Below the pieces are notes generated by a model that had not been told where the DNA came from, ran no database searches, and saw only the letters and a program-made list of their open reading frames with translations. From Myxococcales bacterium (GTDB lineage: Bacteria; Myxococcota_A; UBA9160; SMWR01): 46,221 nt of DNA. The DNA is taken from contig JACZVU010000002.1 in NCBI GenBank assembly GCA_022572485.1, forward strand, positions 1-46,221. The letters are read 5' to 3'. Shown in pieces: positions 9,665 through 17,994 of this stretch. A program made the position numbers and the translations under genes. Positions within the stretch are counted from its first letter, which is position 1. Every line of letters starts with the position of its first letter.

Positions 9665-9790
9665 TTGGAGAGCTCCAATCCTAGGGCCCGGCTGCTCGAC
9701 GCGCGGTGATCCATCTTCGCGGTGATTTCGGAGAGGCGCCAAATCGTAGCGGAATCGGGTCGATTCCGGTAAGCAACGCGCGGTTGGAGG

Positions 9791-9885
9791 GTTGGCGTTG
9801 CCAACGACTCGGGGTTGCCGTTGCGAACGACTTGGGAGTTGGCGTTGTCAACGGCTCGGGGGTTTCCGTGGCGAACGAAAAGATT
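9791..9885. repeat. about four imperfect 24-bp tandem repeats
   Basis: Units begin near 9791, 9814, 9838 and 9862. Each has the form GTTGSCGTTG followed by CAACG or GAACG and a G-run; the last is the most diverged. They occupy much of the 254-base gap between bolA and the kinase-like gene. The sequence is unrelated to the 20-bp array at 5681. Confidence 0.7.
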
Positions 9886-9918
9886 GTCGGCCTCTGGAGG
9901 GTGCGTGATCGATCGCGT

Positions 9919-10182
9919 CTAGGGGAGCAAGATCTCCATCTTGTCGATGGCGTGAACCGGCGCTGTTGCTCCCTTCATGAGAGGGCTGATCGCTGCGTAG
10001 ACGGTGCGCTGTTGCGCGACCCGTGACTGGCCCGCGAACGCCGCAGCTTTCACCCGGAGTTCGAAGTGCCCTGCGCCGCCTGCGGTCACCTCGACTTCGG
10101 CTCCGGGAATCGCCTGCTCGATCGCTTGCTTCAGGAGCTTTTCGGTTTGATCGCTGGGCGTGCTGAGAATTTGCAAGGTCAT
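9919..10182 (-). CDS. bolA: BolA/IbaG-family protein
   Basis: 87 residues, the usual BolA size. The family core is clear: a helix at the start, GGAGHFELRVKAAAFAG, then RVAQQRTVYAAISPLMKG and a closing VHAIDKMEILLP. BolA proteins pair with monothiol CGFS glutaredoxins to handle [2Fe-2S] clusters; a CGFS glutaredoxin is encoded at 17995. No cysteine is present, so a cluster ligand here would be histidine, as in other BolA proteins. The ATG at 10182 overlaps the TGA of prc by four bases, showing translational coupling. The gene ends in a TAG at 9919. Confidence 0.9.
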   Translation of the reverse strand: MTLQILSTPSDQTEKLLKQAIEQAIPGAEVEVTAGGAGHFELRVKAAAFAGQSRVAQQRTVYAAISPLMKGATAPVHAIDKMEILLP

Positions 10183-12233
10183 CGGGCTCTCATGTTGCGG
10201 TTTTTCGCGGTAGATTGCGACGATTGGTTGAAGGCGATCAGGTCGACCAGGACGTTGGTCGCCTCCACGAGTTGCAGAGAGATTTCTTCGGCGTCGTCAA
10301 CCGCTGGGTCGTCGCCATCCGCGTCGGTCCCTGGGTCGTCGACACCACCCGCAGTCGAATCGCTGTCTTTCGGCTTCGCGCGCTCTTCCTCGCGCTGGTC
10401 GATCAGGTCGGCTGGTCGTATCACACCCGCATTCTCCCGAATTTGTTCCAGTCTCTGGTAGACCTCGGCGAAGTCCGAGCTCGCTTCGATGCGCCGCTTC
10501 GATTCGCGAGCCAATTTTTCGACTATTTCCTTGCTCACGACCATCCACGCATTCGAACGGGGATTTGCAATCGCGTAGCTGCTGCGAAAGGCTTCGATCT
10601 CGTTGCCCTCGATCGAGAAGGGTTGATACTTCTCGCCGTAATCGTCCCCGCTGAGCACCGAGGGAATCACCACGTCTGCTTCGACGCCACCGTGTTGGGT
10701 CGACTTGCCGCCCGGGCGATAGAACATCGCCGTCGTGATCTTCAGCGCTCCGAGCCCGATCGGAAGGCTTGAGACTGTCTGCACGGTGCCCTTGCCAAAG
10801 GTGTGATCGTCACCTGCGATCACGGCGCGCTTGTAGTCCTTGAGGGCGCCTGCGAGGATCTCTGCCGCGGAAGCGCTGACGCGAGAGGTATGGATCACGA
10901 GCGGGCCCGAATAGAGGATCCCCTCGTCGCTATCCGCGAGCACCTCCTGTTGGCCGCGGGCGTTCTGTACCTTCACGATTTCGCCCTTGCGGAGAAAGAA
11001 ACCAGAAACCGTGACTGCGTGGTTCAGCAGACCACCACCGTTGCGCGATAGGTCGAGTACGAGCCCGTCCGCGTTTGCTTCGTTCACCTGCAACAAGAGT
11101 GCCGCGACGTCGTCCGTGCACTGGCGCTTGTTTGGATCGGCGTCTCCGTAGAAAGATGGCAGTTCGAGGATTGCGAGCTTCAGGATCTTTCCGTTGACTT
11201 CGCGTTCTTCGAAGCGAAGGGCGGCCGCCTGATCTTCGAGGCTGATTTCGTCGCGTACGATAGCGATCGTAAAGCGCTCCATGGTCTCTGCCTGCCGTAG
11301 AACCGTCAGCCGTACCGTCGTTCCCTTTTTACCGCGGATCAAACCGACCGAATCGCGGAGGGGCATGTCGATGATATTCACCGGCTCTTCGTCGCCCTGG
11401 CCGACTTCGATGATCTTGTCCTTCGGCTCGAGGGCGCCGAGTTTGTCGGCGGCACCTCCTGGAATGATTCGTTCGACGACCGCGAATCCATCGCGCTCCG
11501 AGAGCGCAACGCCAATACCGATCAGCGAGAGCGACATGCTGATGCGGAAATCCTCGTACACCTCCGCCGAGAAGTAATTCGAATGGGGATCGAGAGAAGT
11601 CGCGAATGCATCGAGGAAGTTCGAGTAGAGATCGACGGAGTCCAACTCGGCGATTCGCTTGGTTCGCAGCTCGTAGCGATGTTCGAGAAGTTCTTTGGCC
11701 TTCTCGAGAGGAGTCACATCACTGATGTAGTTCGACATCTGAAAGTGGACGAGGTTGCGCGTCAGTTCGTCGCGTTCGGCCACCGTCTTGGGGTAGCCCC
11801 GCTCCTTGGCGTCGATGATCAACTCGACCTCCAGGTCGAGCTCGTAGTCGTCCGCGCCCACGAAATCCTTGACGAATGCGGCGATCTCCTTCTGTCGCTT
11901 TGCAAACGTCTGGTGAACCATCGACAGCGCCGAGCAGTCTCCCCTTTTGATATCCGGGAAAGTCTCTATGAGCTGGCTCTTCAGGGTTGCGACTTCCGGC
12001 TCGAGCAGCGCGGACTGCGATGGATCGAAGCTGCGTATGAAGACCTCGACGGTTCGGCGGCGCAATTCCGGCGTGAGTTCGCGGTACCGGATGTGCTGGC
12101 CGAGGTAGCGCTTCATGAACGTCGGGATCGTTTCGCACGACAGCGACGAGGCGTGTGCGTCTCTCGGTGCGGCGCTGGCCGCGAGGATCAGCGCGAGCGG
12201 AATCAGGAGTGTTCGGAGCGCGTTTCGATTCAT
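10179..12233 (-). CDS. prc: tail-specific (C-terminal processing) protease Prc
   Basis: 684 residues, close to E. coli Prc. An N-terminal signal peptide (MNRNALRTLLIPLALILAASA) sends it to the periplasm. An N-terminal helical domain (about 30-225) precedes a PDZ domain (SLIGIGVALSERDGFAVVERI). The S41 protease domain follows, with catalytic Ser near 455 in SASAAEIL and Lys near 481 in TFGKGTVQ; spacing is one residue longer than in E. coli. It trims or degrades envelope proteins such as lipoproteins and murein enzymes. A GTG at 12257 would add eight residues before the signal peptide; the ATG at 12233 is preferred for the better signal peptide. Neither start has a strong ribosome-binding site. 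It is coupled to bolA downstream. Confidence 0.95.
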   Translation of the reverse strand: MNRNALRTLLIPLALILAASAAPRDAHASSLSCETIPTFMKRYLGQHIRYRELTPELRRRTVEVFIRSFDPSQSALLEPEVATLKSQLIETFPDIKRGDCSALSMVHQTFAKRQKEIAAFVKDFVGADDYELDLEVELIIDAKERGYPKTVAERDELTRNLVHFQMSNYISDVTPLEKAKELLEHRYELRTKRIAELDSVDLYSNFLDAFATSLDPHSNYFSAEVYEDFRISMSLSLIGIGVALSERDGFAVVERIIPGGAADKLGALEPKDKIIEVGQGDEEPVNIIDMPLRDSVGLIRGKKGTTVRLTVLRQAETMERFTIAIVRDEISLEDQAAALRFEEREVNGKILKLAILELPSFYGDADPNKRQCTDDVAALLLQVNEANADGLVLDLSRNGGGLLNHAVTVSGFFLRKGEIVKVQNARGQQEVLADSDEGILYSGPLVIHTSRVSASAAEILAGALKDYKRAVIAGDDHTFGKGTVQTVSSLPIGLGALKITTAMFYRPGGKSTQHGGVEADVVIPSVLSGDDYGEKYQPFSIEGNEIEAFRSSYAIANPRSNAWMVVSKEIVEKLARESKRRIEASSDFAEVYQRLEQIRENAGVIRPADLIDQREEERAKPKDSDSTAGGVDDPGTDADGDDPAVDDAEEISLQLVEATNVLVDLIAFNQSSQSTAKNRNMRAR

Positions 12234-12468
12234 GATCGGATGTGTCGGGTGGGTCACCCCATACCTTTACCTCAGCTCGGGCGCGCTCGCGCCTTCGGGC
12301 GCTTTCCGTATCGGCGGCTCTCCCCTCGGGGTTTTCGGGTGGCTGTTTTCTGGGTCGGGCCGAATCGCCCTGAGCAGGAGAGAGGCTTCGTGAAACGCTT
12401 GTTCGAAGTTGCGCTTTCGCGGGTGGCGCTCGCGAAGGGTCTCCCGCCCCGAAATCCGCGGCTCCTGA

Positions 12469-13923
12469 TCAGTAGCGATAGTGGTCGGATTTGTAGGGGC
12501 CGTCCTGCGGAACGCCGATGTAGCTGGCCTGTTTTTCCGTCAGCCGCGTCAGCTTCACGCCTAGTTGGTCAAGGTGCAGCCGCGCCACTTCCTCGTCGAG
12601 TGGCTTCGGGAGCACGTAGACCTGGTTTTCGTATTTGTCCGGGTTCTGGTGCAGCTCGAGCTGGGCGAGTACCTGGTTGGTGAACGAAGCCGACATCACG
12701 AAGCTCGGATGCCCCGTCGCGCAGCCGAGGTTGAGCAGCCGGCCCTCGGCGAGGATCAGCACGCTGTGGCCGTCCGGGAAGACCCACTCGTCGTACTGGG
12801 GTTTGATGTTGATCGACTGGATTCCCTTGACCTTGGCGAGCCCCACCATGTCGATCTCATTGTCGAAGTGGCCGATGTTGCCGATGATGGCTTGGTGCTT
12901 CATTTGCGCCATGTGGTCGGCGGTGATGATGTCGAAGTTGCCCGTGGCCGTGATGAAGATGTCTGCGCTGCCGACGACGGCCTCCAGCGTGTTGACCTCG
13001 TAGCCGTCCATCGCGGCCTGGAGGGCGCAGATCGGGTCGATCTCGGTGATGATGACCCGCGAACCCTGTCCGCGCAGGGCTTGTGCGCAACCCTTGCCGA
13101 CCTGACCGTAGCCGCAGACCACGACCACCTTGCCGCCGAGCATCACGTCGGTGGCGCGCGCCAGTCCATCGAGAAGTGAGTGCCGGCAACCGTAGGTGTT
13201 GTCGAACTTGCTCTTGGTCACAGAGTCGTTCACGTTGATGGCCGGGAAATGCAACGTGCCGTTTTCGTACATCTGATACAGGCGCAGCACCCCGGTCGTG
13301 GTTTCTTCGCTGACGCCCTTCAAGTTCGCGCACGCTTCGGTCCAGCGGTTCGGGCTGCGCAACTGCTCGCGGCGCAACAGCTCGAGGATCACACCCCACT
13401 CTTCGGTGTCTTCGTCGGGCTTGAAATCCGGAACCTTGCCGGCCTTCTCGAATTCCGCGCCCTTGTAGAGTATCAGCGTCGCGTCTCCGCCGTCGTCGAC
13501 GATCTGATCCGGACCCGAGCCGTTGGGCCATTCGAGGGCCTCGGAGGTGCACTTCCAGTACTGCTCGAGCGTTTCGCCCTTCCATGCGAAGACCGGGATG
13601 CCCTGGGGGTCGTCGGGGGTTCCGTTGGGCCCCACCACGGCCGCAGCCGCTGCAGAATCCTGGGTGGAAAAAATATTGCAGCTCACCCAGCGAACGTCGG
13701 CACCGAGTTGCACGAGGGTTTCGATCAGCACGGCGGTCTGGACCGTCATGTGGAGGCTACCCATGATCTTTACGTCCGCGAGCGGCTTGCTGCTGGCGTA
13801 GCGCTCTCGCAGTGCCATTAGACCCGGCATTTCGTGCTCGGCGAGGCGGATCTCCTTGCGGCCCAACTCGGCTAGATTCAAGTCGGCCACCTTGAACAAG
13901 GGGCGGTCGGGCGTGTTGGGCAT
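12469..13923 (-). CDS. ahcY: adenosylhomocysteinase
   Basis: 484 residues. It hydrolyses S-adenosylhomocysteine to adenosine and homocysteine, feeding MetH and relieving methyltransferase inhibition. Motifs seen: [17 protein letters not shown] at the substrate site, [21 protein letters not shown], and the NAD-binding [19 protein letters not shown]; it ends in the conserved KSDHYRY. The length includes the insert of about 40 residues ([14 protein letters not shown] onward) found in long bacterial and plant enzymes. The start has CGGAG seven bases before the ATG. Upstream is a palindromic element shared with metH. No SAH riboswitch fold could be recognised in the leader. Confidence 0.98.
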   Translation of the reverse strand: MPNTPDRPLFKVADLNLAELGRKEIRLAEHEMPGLMALRERYASSKPLADVKIMGSLHMTVQTAVLIETLVQLGADVRWVSCNIFSTQDSAAAAAVVGPNGTPDDPQGIPVFAWKGETLEQYWKCTSEALEWPNGSGPDQIVDDGGDATLILYKGAEFEKAGKVPDFKPDEDTEEWGVILELLRREQLRSPNRWTEACANLKGVSEETTTGVLRLYQMYENGTLHFPAINVNDSVTKSKFDNTYGCRHSLLDGLARATDVMLGGKVVVVCGYGQVGKGCAQALRGQGSRVIITEIDPICALQAAMDGYEVNTLEAVVGSADIFITATGNFDIITADHMAQMKHQAIIGNIGHFDNEIDMVGLAKVKGIQSINIKPQYDEWVFPDGHSVLILAEGRLLNLGCATGHPSFVMSASFTNQVLAQLELHQNPDKYENQVYVLPKPLDEEVARLHLDQLGVKLTRLTEKQASYIGVPQDGPYKSDHYRY

Positions 13924-14016
13924 GCGATTGCTCCGATTTTTCGGGGTGACCGATTGGCCGCGTCTGGCTGAGGGCTCTCTTTCGGGTGGTCCGGGCTGAT
14001 TGTATCTGCTTATGCG

Positions 14017-14030
14017 GATAAAGTGTTATC
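14017..14030. promoter_or_regulatory. candidate operator GATAAAGTGTTATC upstream of ahcY
   Basis: A 14-bp inverted repeat with perfect five-base arms (GATAA/TTATC) and a four-base centre, about 95 bases before the ahcY ATG. Its 12-base core matches the metH element at 5600-5611 in 10 of 12 positions (pattern ATAWCACTWTAT on the minus strand). It sits in the expected promoter region. The regulator is unknown. Confidence 0.5.
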
Positions 14031-14050
14031 TAGCTTGAGTGGGTTGTCAA
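14022..14050 (-). promoter_or_regulatory. possible ahcY promoter
   Basis: On the minus strand a perfect TTGACA (14050-14045) lies 16-17 bases before a weak TAACAC/AACACT that overlaps the palindromic operator. A second possible -10, TACAAT, lies closer to the gene but lacks a good -35. The exact start point is uncertain. Confidence 0.35.
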
Positions 14051-14126
14051 CCGAACTTTGCGGAGTTCTGCAGTACGTTGGAGACCCTCCGCGAGCGCCG
14101 TGGCGCGGTCGACCGGGAGGTTTTCA

Positions 14127-14996
14127 GTGGTTTCATTGCTCGAAACGGTCGGGCCTGTATTCAGCATCGTCTTGTTGGGATGGTGGCTGGCCGGTCGCAG
14201 TCGCATGGACCTGCCGACCCTCTCCAACCTCGCGCTTTTGGTGACTTCGCCGGCGCTGATGTTCTCGGTACTCGGCGGTGCTGAAGTCGATTTTGAAAGC
14301 TGGGGTGTTCTGGTCGCGGGAACGCTCTGGATCGCGCTGGGCACCGCCGTGCTTGCGGCGCTCTACCTCCGGTTTGCCGGGTCGGGTCAGCGTGGTTTGT
14401 TGCTGCCCGCGATCTTCTGGAATGCCGGCAATCTCACCTTGCCGCTGGCCCGTCTCGCCTACGGTGATGCGGGCCTCGAGGCCGCAGCGGTCATCTTCGT
14501 GACCGTGGCGATCTTGAATTCGACCGTGGGTCTCTGGATTGCGAAGGGCGAAAACGGTTTGTCCGAAATCTTCCGGATGCCTCTCGCCTATGGGAGCGTC
14601 GGGGGGTTGGCGCTCGCCATTTCCGGACAGACACTCCCGCGTCTCGTCATGGAGCCCATCGAGATGTTGGGCGCCATGGCAATTCCACTCCTGCTCATCA
14701 ACCTTGGCATGCATCTCCGGAGCTTCGCGTTTCGAGGCATTCGCCATACGGTGGTCGTCGTGGCGATTCGCGTGCTGGGCGGCGTAACCTGTGCGGTGAT
14801 CTTCATCGCGCTGTTCGGAATCTCCGGTGTCGAGCGCAAGGTGCTGTTGCTCGCGTCGATCATGCCCGCCGCGGTCATCAACGTGATCATCGCGCAGCGT
14901 TATTCGACCGATCCTTCGCTCGTGGCATCCGCCGTCGTGTTGGGAACCTTGGTCAGCCTCGTGACGATCCCGGCGGTGCTCTATTTTGCGGGTTGA
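14127..14996 (+). CDS. auxin efflux carrier (AEC) family transporter
   Basis: About 289 residues and almost entirely hydrophobic, with roughly ten membrane segments. Family features include ETVGPVFSIVLLGWWLAGR at the start, the mid-protein LPAIFWNAGNLTLPLARLAYG and ATVIL-like helices, and AIPLLLINLGMHLR in the second half. AEC carriers export or import small organic acids; bacterial members include malonate and malate carriers. The GTG at 14127 follows GGGAGG by six bases and is chosen over longer in-frame starts because the extra residues are Arg/Ser-rich and not membrane-like. The ThDP enzyme starts 15 bases downstream, so transport of its substrate or product is possible. Confidence 0.85.
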   Translation: MVSLLETVGPVFSIVLLGWWLAGRSRMDLPTLSNLALLVTSPALMFSVLGGAEVDFESWGVLVAGTLWIALGTAVLAALYLRFAGSGQRGLLLPAIFWNAGNLTLPLARLAYGDAGLEAAAVIFVTVAILNSTVGLWIAKGENGLSEIFRMPLAYGSVGGLALAISGQTLPRLVMEPIEMLGAMAIPLLLINLGMHLRSFAFRGIRHTVVVVAIRVLGGVTCAVIFIALFGISGVERKVLLLASIMPAAVINVIIAQRYSTDPSLVASAVVLGTLVSLVTIPAVLYFAG

Positions 14997-15011
14997 GGGG
15001 AGGGCTCCGCG

Positions 15012-16550
15012 ATGAACGGCGCCGAGAGTCTGCTGCGAACCGCTGCTGCGTCCGGTATCCGGGTTTGCTTCGCGAATCCGGGCACCACGGAACTTCCGTT
15101 GGTTGCCGCTTTCGATGCCGACACCGGCATCCGGCCGATTCTCTGCCTCTTCGAGGGTGTCTGCTCGGGTGCAGCCGATGGCTATGCACGGATGAGCGGG
15201 AATCCTGCCATGACGCTGCTGCACCTCGGACCCGGCTTCGCGAACGGGATTGCCAACTTTCACAACGCGCGCCGCGCGCGGTCCGCGATCTTCAACGTGA
15301 TCGGAGATCACGCCAGCTGGCATCTGCCTTTCGATCCGCCTCTCGCCTCGGACATCGTATCGCTCGCGCGCCCGGTATCGGGTTGGTTGCGGTCGGCGGA
15401 TGCCGCGGGCCCGCTCAGCCGCGACGCCGCCGAGGCGATCGCCGCAGCGCGTTCCGGAACCATCGCCACGTTGATCGCTCCGCACGACGCCCAACTGCGG
15501 GACGGTGCGGTCGTCGAAGCCGTGGAAGATCCGCCACCGCTGCCTCGACCGTCCAATGCAGTCGTCGAGGCGAGCGCGCGTCTCTTGGCCCAGGCGGGGA
15601 AGGGCGCGCTTCTGCTCGGAGGTGACGGGCTTTTGGAGCGAGGTCTCCGCGCCGCTGCGCGCGTTTCTGCCGCGACGGGTTGCACACTGTGGTGCGACAC
15701 TTTTCCGGCTCGCCTCGAACGCGGCGGTGATCTGCCCTCTGTCGAGCGGGTTCCGTATTTTCCCGAGCGTGCCATTGAGGCGTTTTCGGATCTGTCGACG
15801 GTCGTCCTTGCGGGAACCCGGCCCCCCGTTGCTTTCTTCGGCTATCCGGGTGTTCCCGGCCAGATCATCGGAGAGCGGACCGAGACCGCGACGCTGGCCC
15901 TTGCCGATGAGGATGTCGGCTCCGCGTTGGAAGATCTGGCGGAAGCGGTCGGGGGAGCCGAGGGTCGCTCCGCGCCCGCAGAATCTTCGGGTCGAAGGGA
16001 TCGGCCGACTGGCCCACTGACTCCGGAAAGCCTTGCGGCGGCAGTGGCCGGTTTTCAGCCGGAAGGGGCCATCGTCATGGACGAAGGTCTGACTTCGGCC
16101 CACGCGTATTTCTTGGCCGCCACGAACGCCCCGCGGCACACCTATCTCGCACTCACGGGGGGGGCAATCGGTCAGGGTTTGCCCTGTGCGACGGGCGCGG
16201 CACTCGCCTGCCCGGATCGGCCGGTGATCGCACTCCAGGCCGATGGGAGCGGGATGTACACCCTTCAGGCGCTGTGGACCCAGGCGCGGGAGAGCCTCGA
16301 CGTCACCACCGTGATTCTCGCCAACCGGGGCTATCAGATTCTTGCCGTCGAACTCGCGCGCACCGGGATCGTCGAGCCGGGACCCCGATGTCGATCGCTC
16401 ACGAACTTCGATCTGGTGCCGGATTGGACGCAACTGGCTCGCGGTTTTGGTGTTCCCGCCGTTCGGGTGGAGGCTGCGGAGGATCTCTGGCGAGAACTCG
16501 ACCGCGCGCTCGCAGAGCCGGGGCCGCACCTCATCGAGGTGCCAATTTAG
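15012..16550 (+). CDS. ThDP-dependent enzyme, acetolactate synthase/benzoylformate decarboxylase family
   Basis: 512 residues with the three-domain layout of this superfamily. The N-terminal Pyr domain has the activating glutamate in CLFEGVCSGAADGYAR and NPGTTELPL, a motif of the MdlC-like branch. The C-terminal PP domain holds ADGSGMYTLQALW...ILANRGY, matching the ThDP/Mg motif with Ala for the first Gly. Many such proteins are labelled acetolactate synthase large subunit, but none of the FAD-site features of anabolic IlvB is evident and no small subunit is nearby. A 2-keto acid decarboxylase or carboligase is the safe reading. A strong GAGGGGAGGG lies before the ATG. It is probably co-transcribed with the AEC carrier. 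Confidence 0.8.
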   Translation: MNGAESLLRTAAASGIRVCFANPGTTELPLVAAFDADTGIRPILCLFEGVCSGAADGYARMSGNPAMTLLHLGPGFANGIANFHNARRARSAIFNVIGDHASWHLPFDPPLASDIVSLARPVSGWLRSADAAGPLSRDAAEAIAAARSGTIATLIAPHDAQLRDGAVVEAVEDPPPLPRPSNAVVEASARLLAQAGKGALLLGGDGLLERGLRAAARVSAATGCTLWCDTFPARLERGGDLPSVERVPYFPERAIEAFSDLSTVVLAGTRPPVAFFGYPGVPGQIIGERTETATLALADEDVGSALEDLAEAVGGAEGRSAPAESSGRRDRPTGPLTPESLAAAVAGFQPEGAIVMDEGLTSAHAYFLAATNAPRHTYLALTGGAIGQGLPCATGAALACPDRPVIALQADGSGMYTLQALWTQARESLDVTTVILANRGYQILAVELARTGIVEPGPRCRSLTNFDLVPDWTQLARGFGVPAVRVEAAEDLWRELDRALAEPGPHLIEVPI

Positions 16551-16555
16551 CCAGA

Positions 16556-16693
16556 GAGATCCGCTGTGTGCGTCCGGACAGATTCGCTGTGTGCGTCCGG
16601 ACAGATTCGCTGTGTGTGCCCGAGCAGATTCGCTGTGTGTGCCCGAGCAGATTCGCTGTGTGTGCCCGAGCAGATTCGCTGTGTGGGTCAGGG
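16556..16693. repeat. six tandem 23-bp repeats
   Basis: Units start at 16556, 16579, 16602, 16625, 16648 and 16671. The core CAGATTCGCTGTGTG is constant in units 2-6, followed by a variable tail: CGTCCGGA in unit 2, TGCCCGAG in units 3-5. Units 3-5 are identical. The array starts six bases after the stop codon of the ThDP enzyme. The period is not a multiple of three and no ribosome-binding site is present, so it is non-coding. There are no spacers, so it is not CRISPR. Confidence 0.9.
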
Positions 16694-16725
16694 GTGGTTC
16701 CAACTGGCCGGAACCCACTTTCTCG

Positions 16726-16747
16726 ATCACGCGGGAAGTGGCGTGAT
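16726..16747. other. inverted repeat in the gap before apaG
   Basis: ATCACGC, an eight-base loop and GCGTGAT form a perfect seven-base stem. It lies between two genes that converge (ThDP enzyme and apaG) and could end transcription, but there is no T-run on either side. Its role is unproven. Confidence 0.3.
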
Positions 16748-16809
16748 GGGTTTGCGAGGACGATTCACTCTATTGGTTTGCGAAAGCGGTTTACGCTACG
16801 GGGTTGGCT

Positions 16810-17193
16810 CTAGTGGATCGCGCCGGGTTCTCGCAGCATGAACTCCGCAATTTGCGCGTCGAATTCGACACCGCTCTCAGTCACGAGTTGGTAGGTCCCC
16901 TTCATCGATCCGAACGGCGTCGGAAGCGGGCAGCCTGAGGTGTACTCGTAGGATTCTCCCGGTTCGATCACCGGTTGCTCGCCCACCACGCCGGGGCCTC
17001 GGATTTCTTCGATCCGCCCCGTTGCATCGCGGATCACCCAGTGGCGTGAGAGCAACTGCACCGTTTCTTCTCTCTCGTTCGAAACGCGGATGGTGTAGAG
17101 AAAGAACCAGCGCGCCGGCTCCGCGTGCTCCGGTGCGTGGCGCGCCTCCACTTCGACGCGGATACCCGCGGTTACGGCTTCTGATGTGGTCAC
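16810..17193 (-). CDS. apaG: ApaG-domain protein
   Basis: 127 residues, the standard ApaG length. The immunoglobulin-like fold motifs are clear: GIRVEVEARHAPEHAEP, RWFFLYTIRVSNE, LLSRHWVIRDATGRIEEIRG, GVVGEQPVIEPGESYEYTSG and GSMKGTYQLV. ApaG is a small cytoplasmic protein, linked in enterobacteria to Co2+/Mg2+ tolerance and often next to apaH or ksgA; neither is here, and its biochemical role is unsettled. The GTG at 17193 follows GAGGAG. It is divergent from the ChaC-like gene, with 107 bases between. Confidence 0.93.
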   Translation of the reverse strand: MTTSEAVTAGIRVEVEARHAPEHAEPARWFFLYTIRVSNEREETVQLLSRHWVIRDATGRIEEIRGPGVVGEQPVIEPGESYEYTSGCPLPTPFGSMKGTYQLVTESGVEFDAQIAEFMLREPGAIH

Positions 17194-17300
17194 GAAAACT
17201 CCTCGCTCGTTCAGGATAACGCGCTTTTGGCTCTATGGGCGTTGCTTCAGTGAGTCCAGCGCAACGCCCGAATCTCTCGGAGTCGAGCTAGGCTCCGCGC

Positions 17301-17852
17301 GTGTCCACATCGCAACCGCCGACCGAGAACCGCTGGATATTCGGTTATGGATCCCTGGTCTGGCGTCCCGAGTTTCCGTTTCTGCAGCGGCTGCCGGGGT
17401 TCATCCGCGGCTGGGCGCGGCGGTATTGGCAGGGCTCGACCGATCACAGAGGCGTTCCAGAAGCGCCCGGGCGGGTTGTGACGCTAATTCCCGCACCGCA
17501 ACATCGATGCTGGGGGATCGCCTACTGCGTGGTTCCCGACGTATGGGAGCGCGTGATCGAAACCCTCGATCACCGGGAGCGCGGCGGCTTCGACCGGGAG
17601 GACGTTACGGTCGAGTTTCGCGATTCCGATCATCCAGTGGTTCGAGCGCTCGTCTATGTCGCCACGGAACGAAATCCGAACTACCTGGGCCCAGCCACGG
17701 ATGATGAGATCGCCGCTCAAATCCGCGACGCACACGGCCCCAGCGGGCCAAACGTCGAGTACGCGCTCGAACTCGCCGCGGCACTCCGCAGCATTGAAGC
17801 CGATGATGACCACATATTTGCCATCGCGGACCTCCTCGCGGCGCCCGCTTGA
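17301..17852 (+). CDS. chaC: ChaC-like gamma-glutamylcyclotransferase
   Basis: 183 residues. The substrate loop FGYGSLVWRPEF near the start and LDHRERGGFDRE, which carries the catalytic glutamate, mark the ChaC branch that splits glutathione into 5-oxoproline and Cys-Gly. The end of the fold (PNYLGPATDDEIAAQIRDAHGPSGPNVEYALELAAAL) is also typical. The start is the GTG at 17301; no strong ribosome-binding site is seen. The next gene downstream is a glutaredoxin fusion, so two thiol-related genes are adjacent on the same strand, 142 bases apart. Confidence 0.9.
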   Translation: MSTSQPPTENRWIFGYGSLVWRPEFPFLQRLPGFIRGWARRYWQGSTDHRGVPEAPGRVVTLIPAPQHRCWGIAYCVVPDVWERVIETLDHRERGGFDREDVTVEFRDSDHPVVRALVYVATERNPNYLGPATDDEIAAQIRDAHGPSGPNVEYALELAAALRSIEADDDHIFAIADLLAAPA

Positions 17853-17994
17853 GCTCGGGCTGTCGGCGTTCCCGTTTGAGCGGGTTGCTGGGGCCCCTGC
17901 GGCTTCTCGTGGCGCTCGCGGTTTGGACGCAACACCGTTCGCGCGTGACTCTCATCTGCTAGCTTCACTCGCCTATCTAGAATGGAGTTCCCCC

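Noticed and set aside
13924..14016. SAH riboswitch before ahcY
   Set aside because: The leader does not show the conserved SAH core; the palindrome and promoter boxes explain the site better.
16556..16693. CRISPR array
   Set aside because: Units follow each other directly with no spacers of constant length and no cas gene is near.
14133..16730. 865-residue minus-strand frame opposite the AEC and ThDP genes
   Set aside because: Arg/His/Gly-rich antisense shadow of two well-supported genes; no domain seen.
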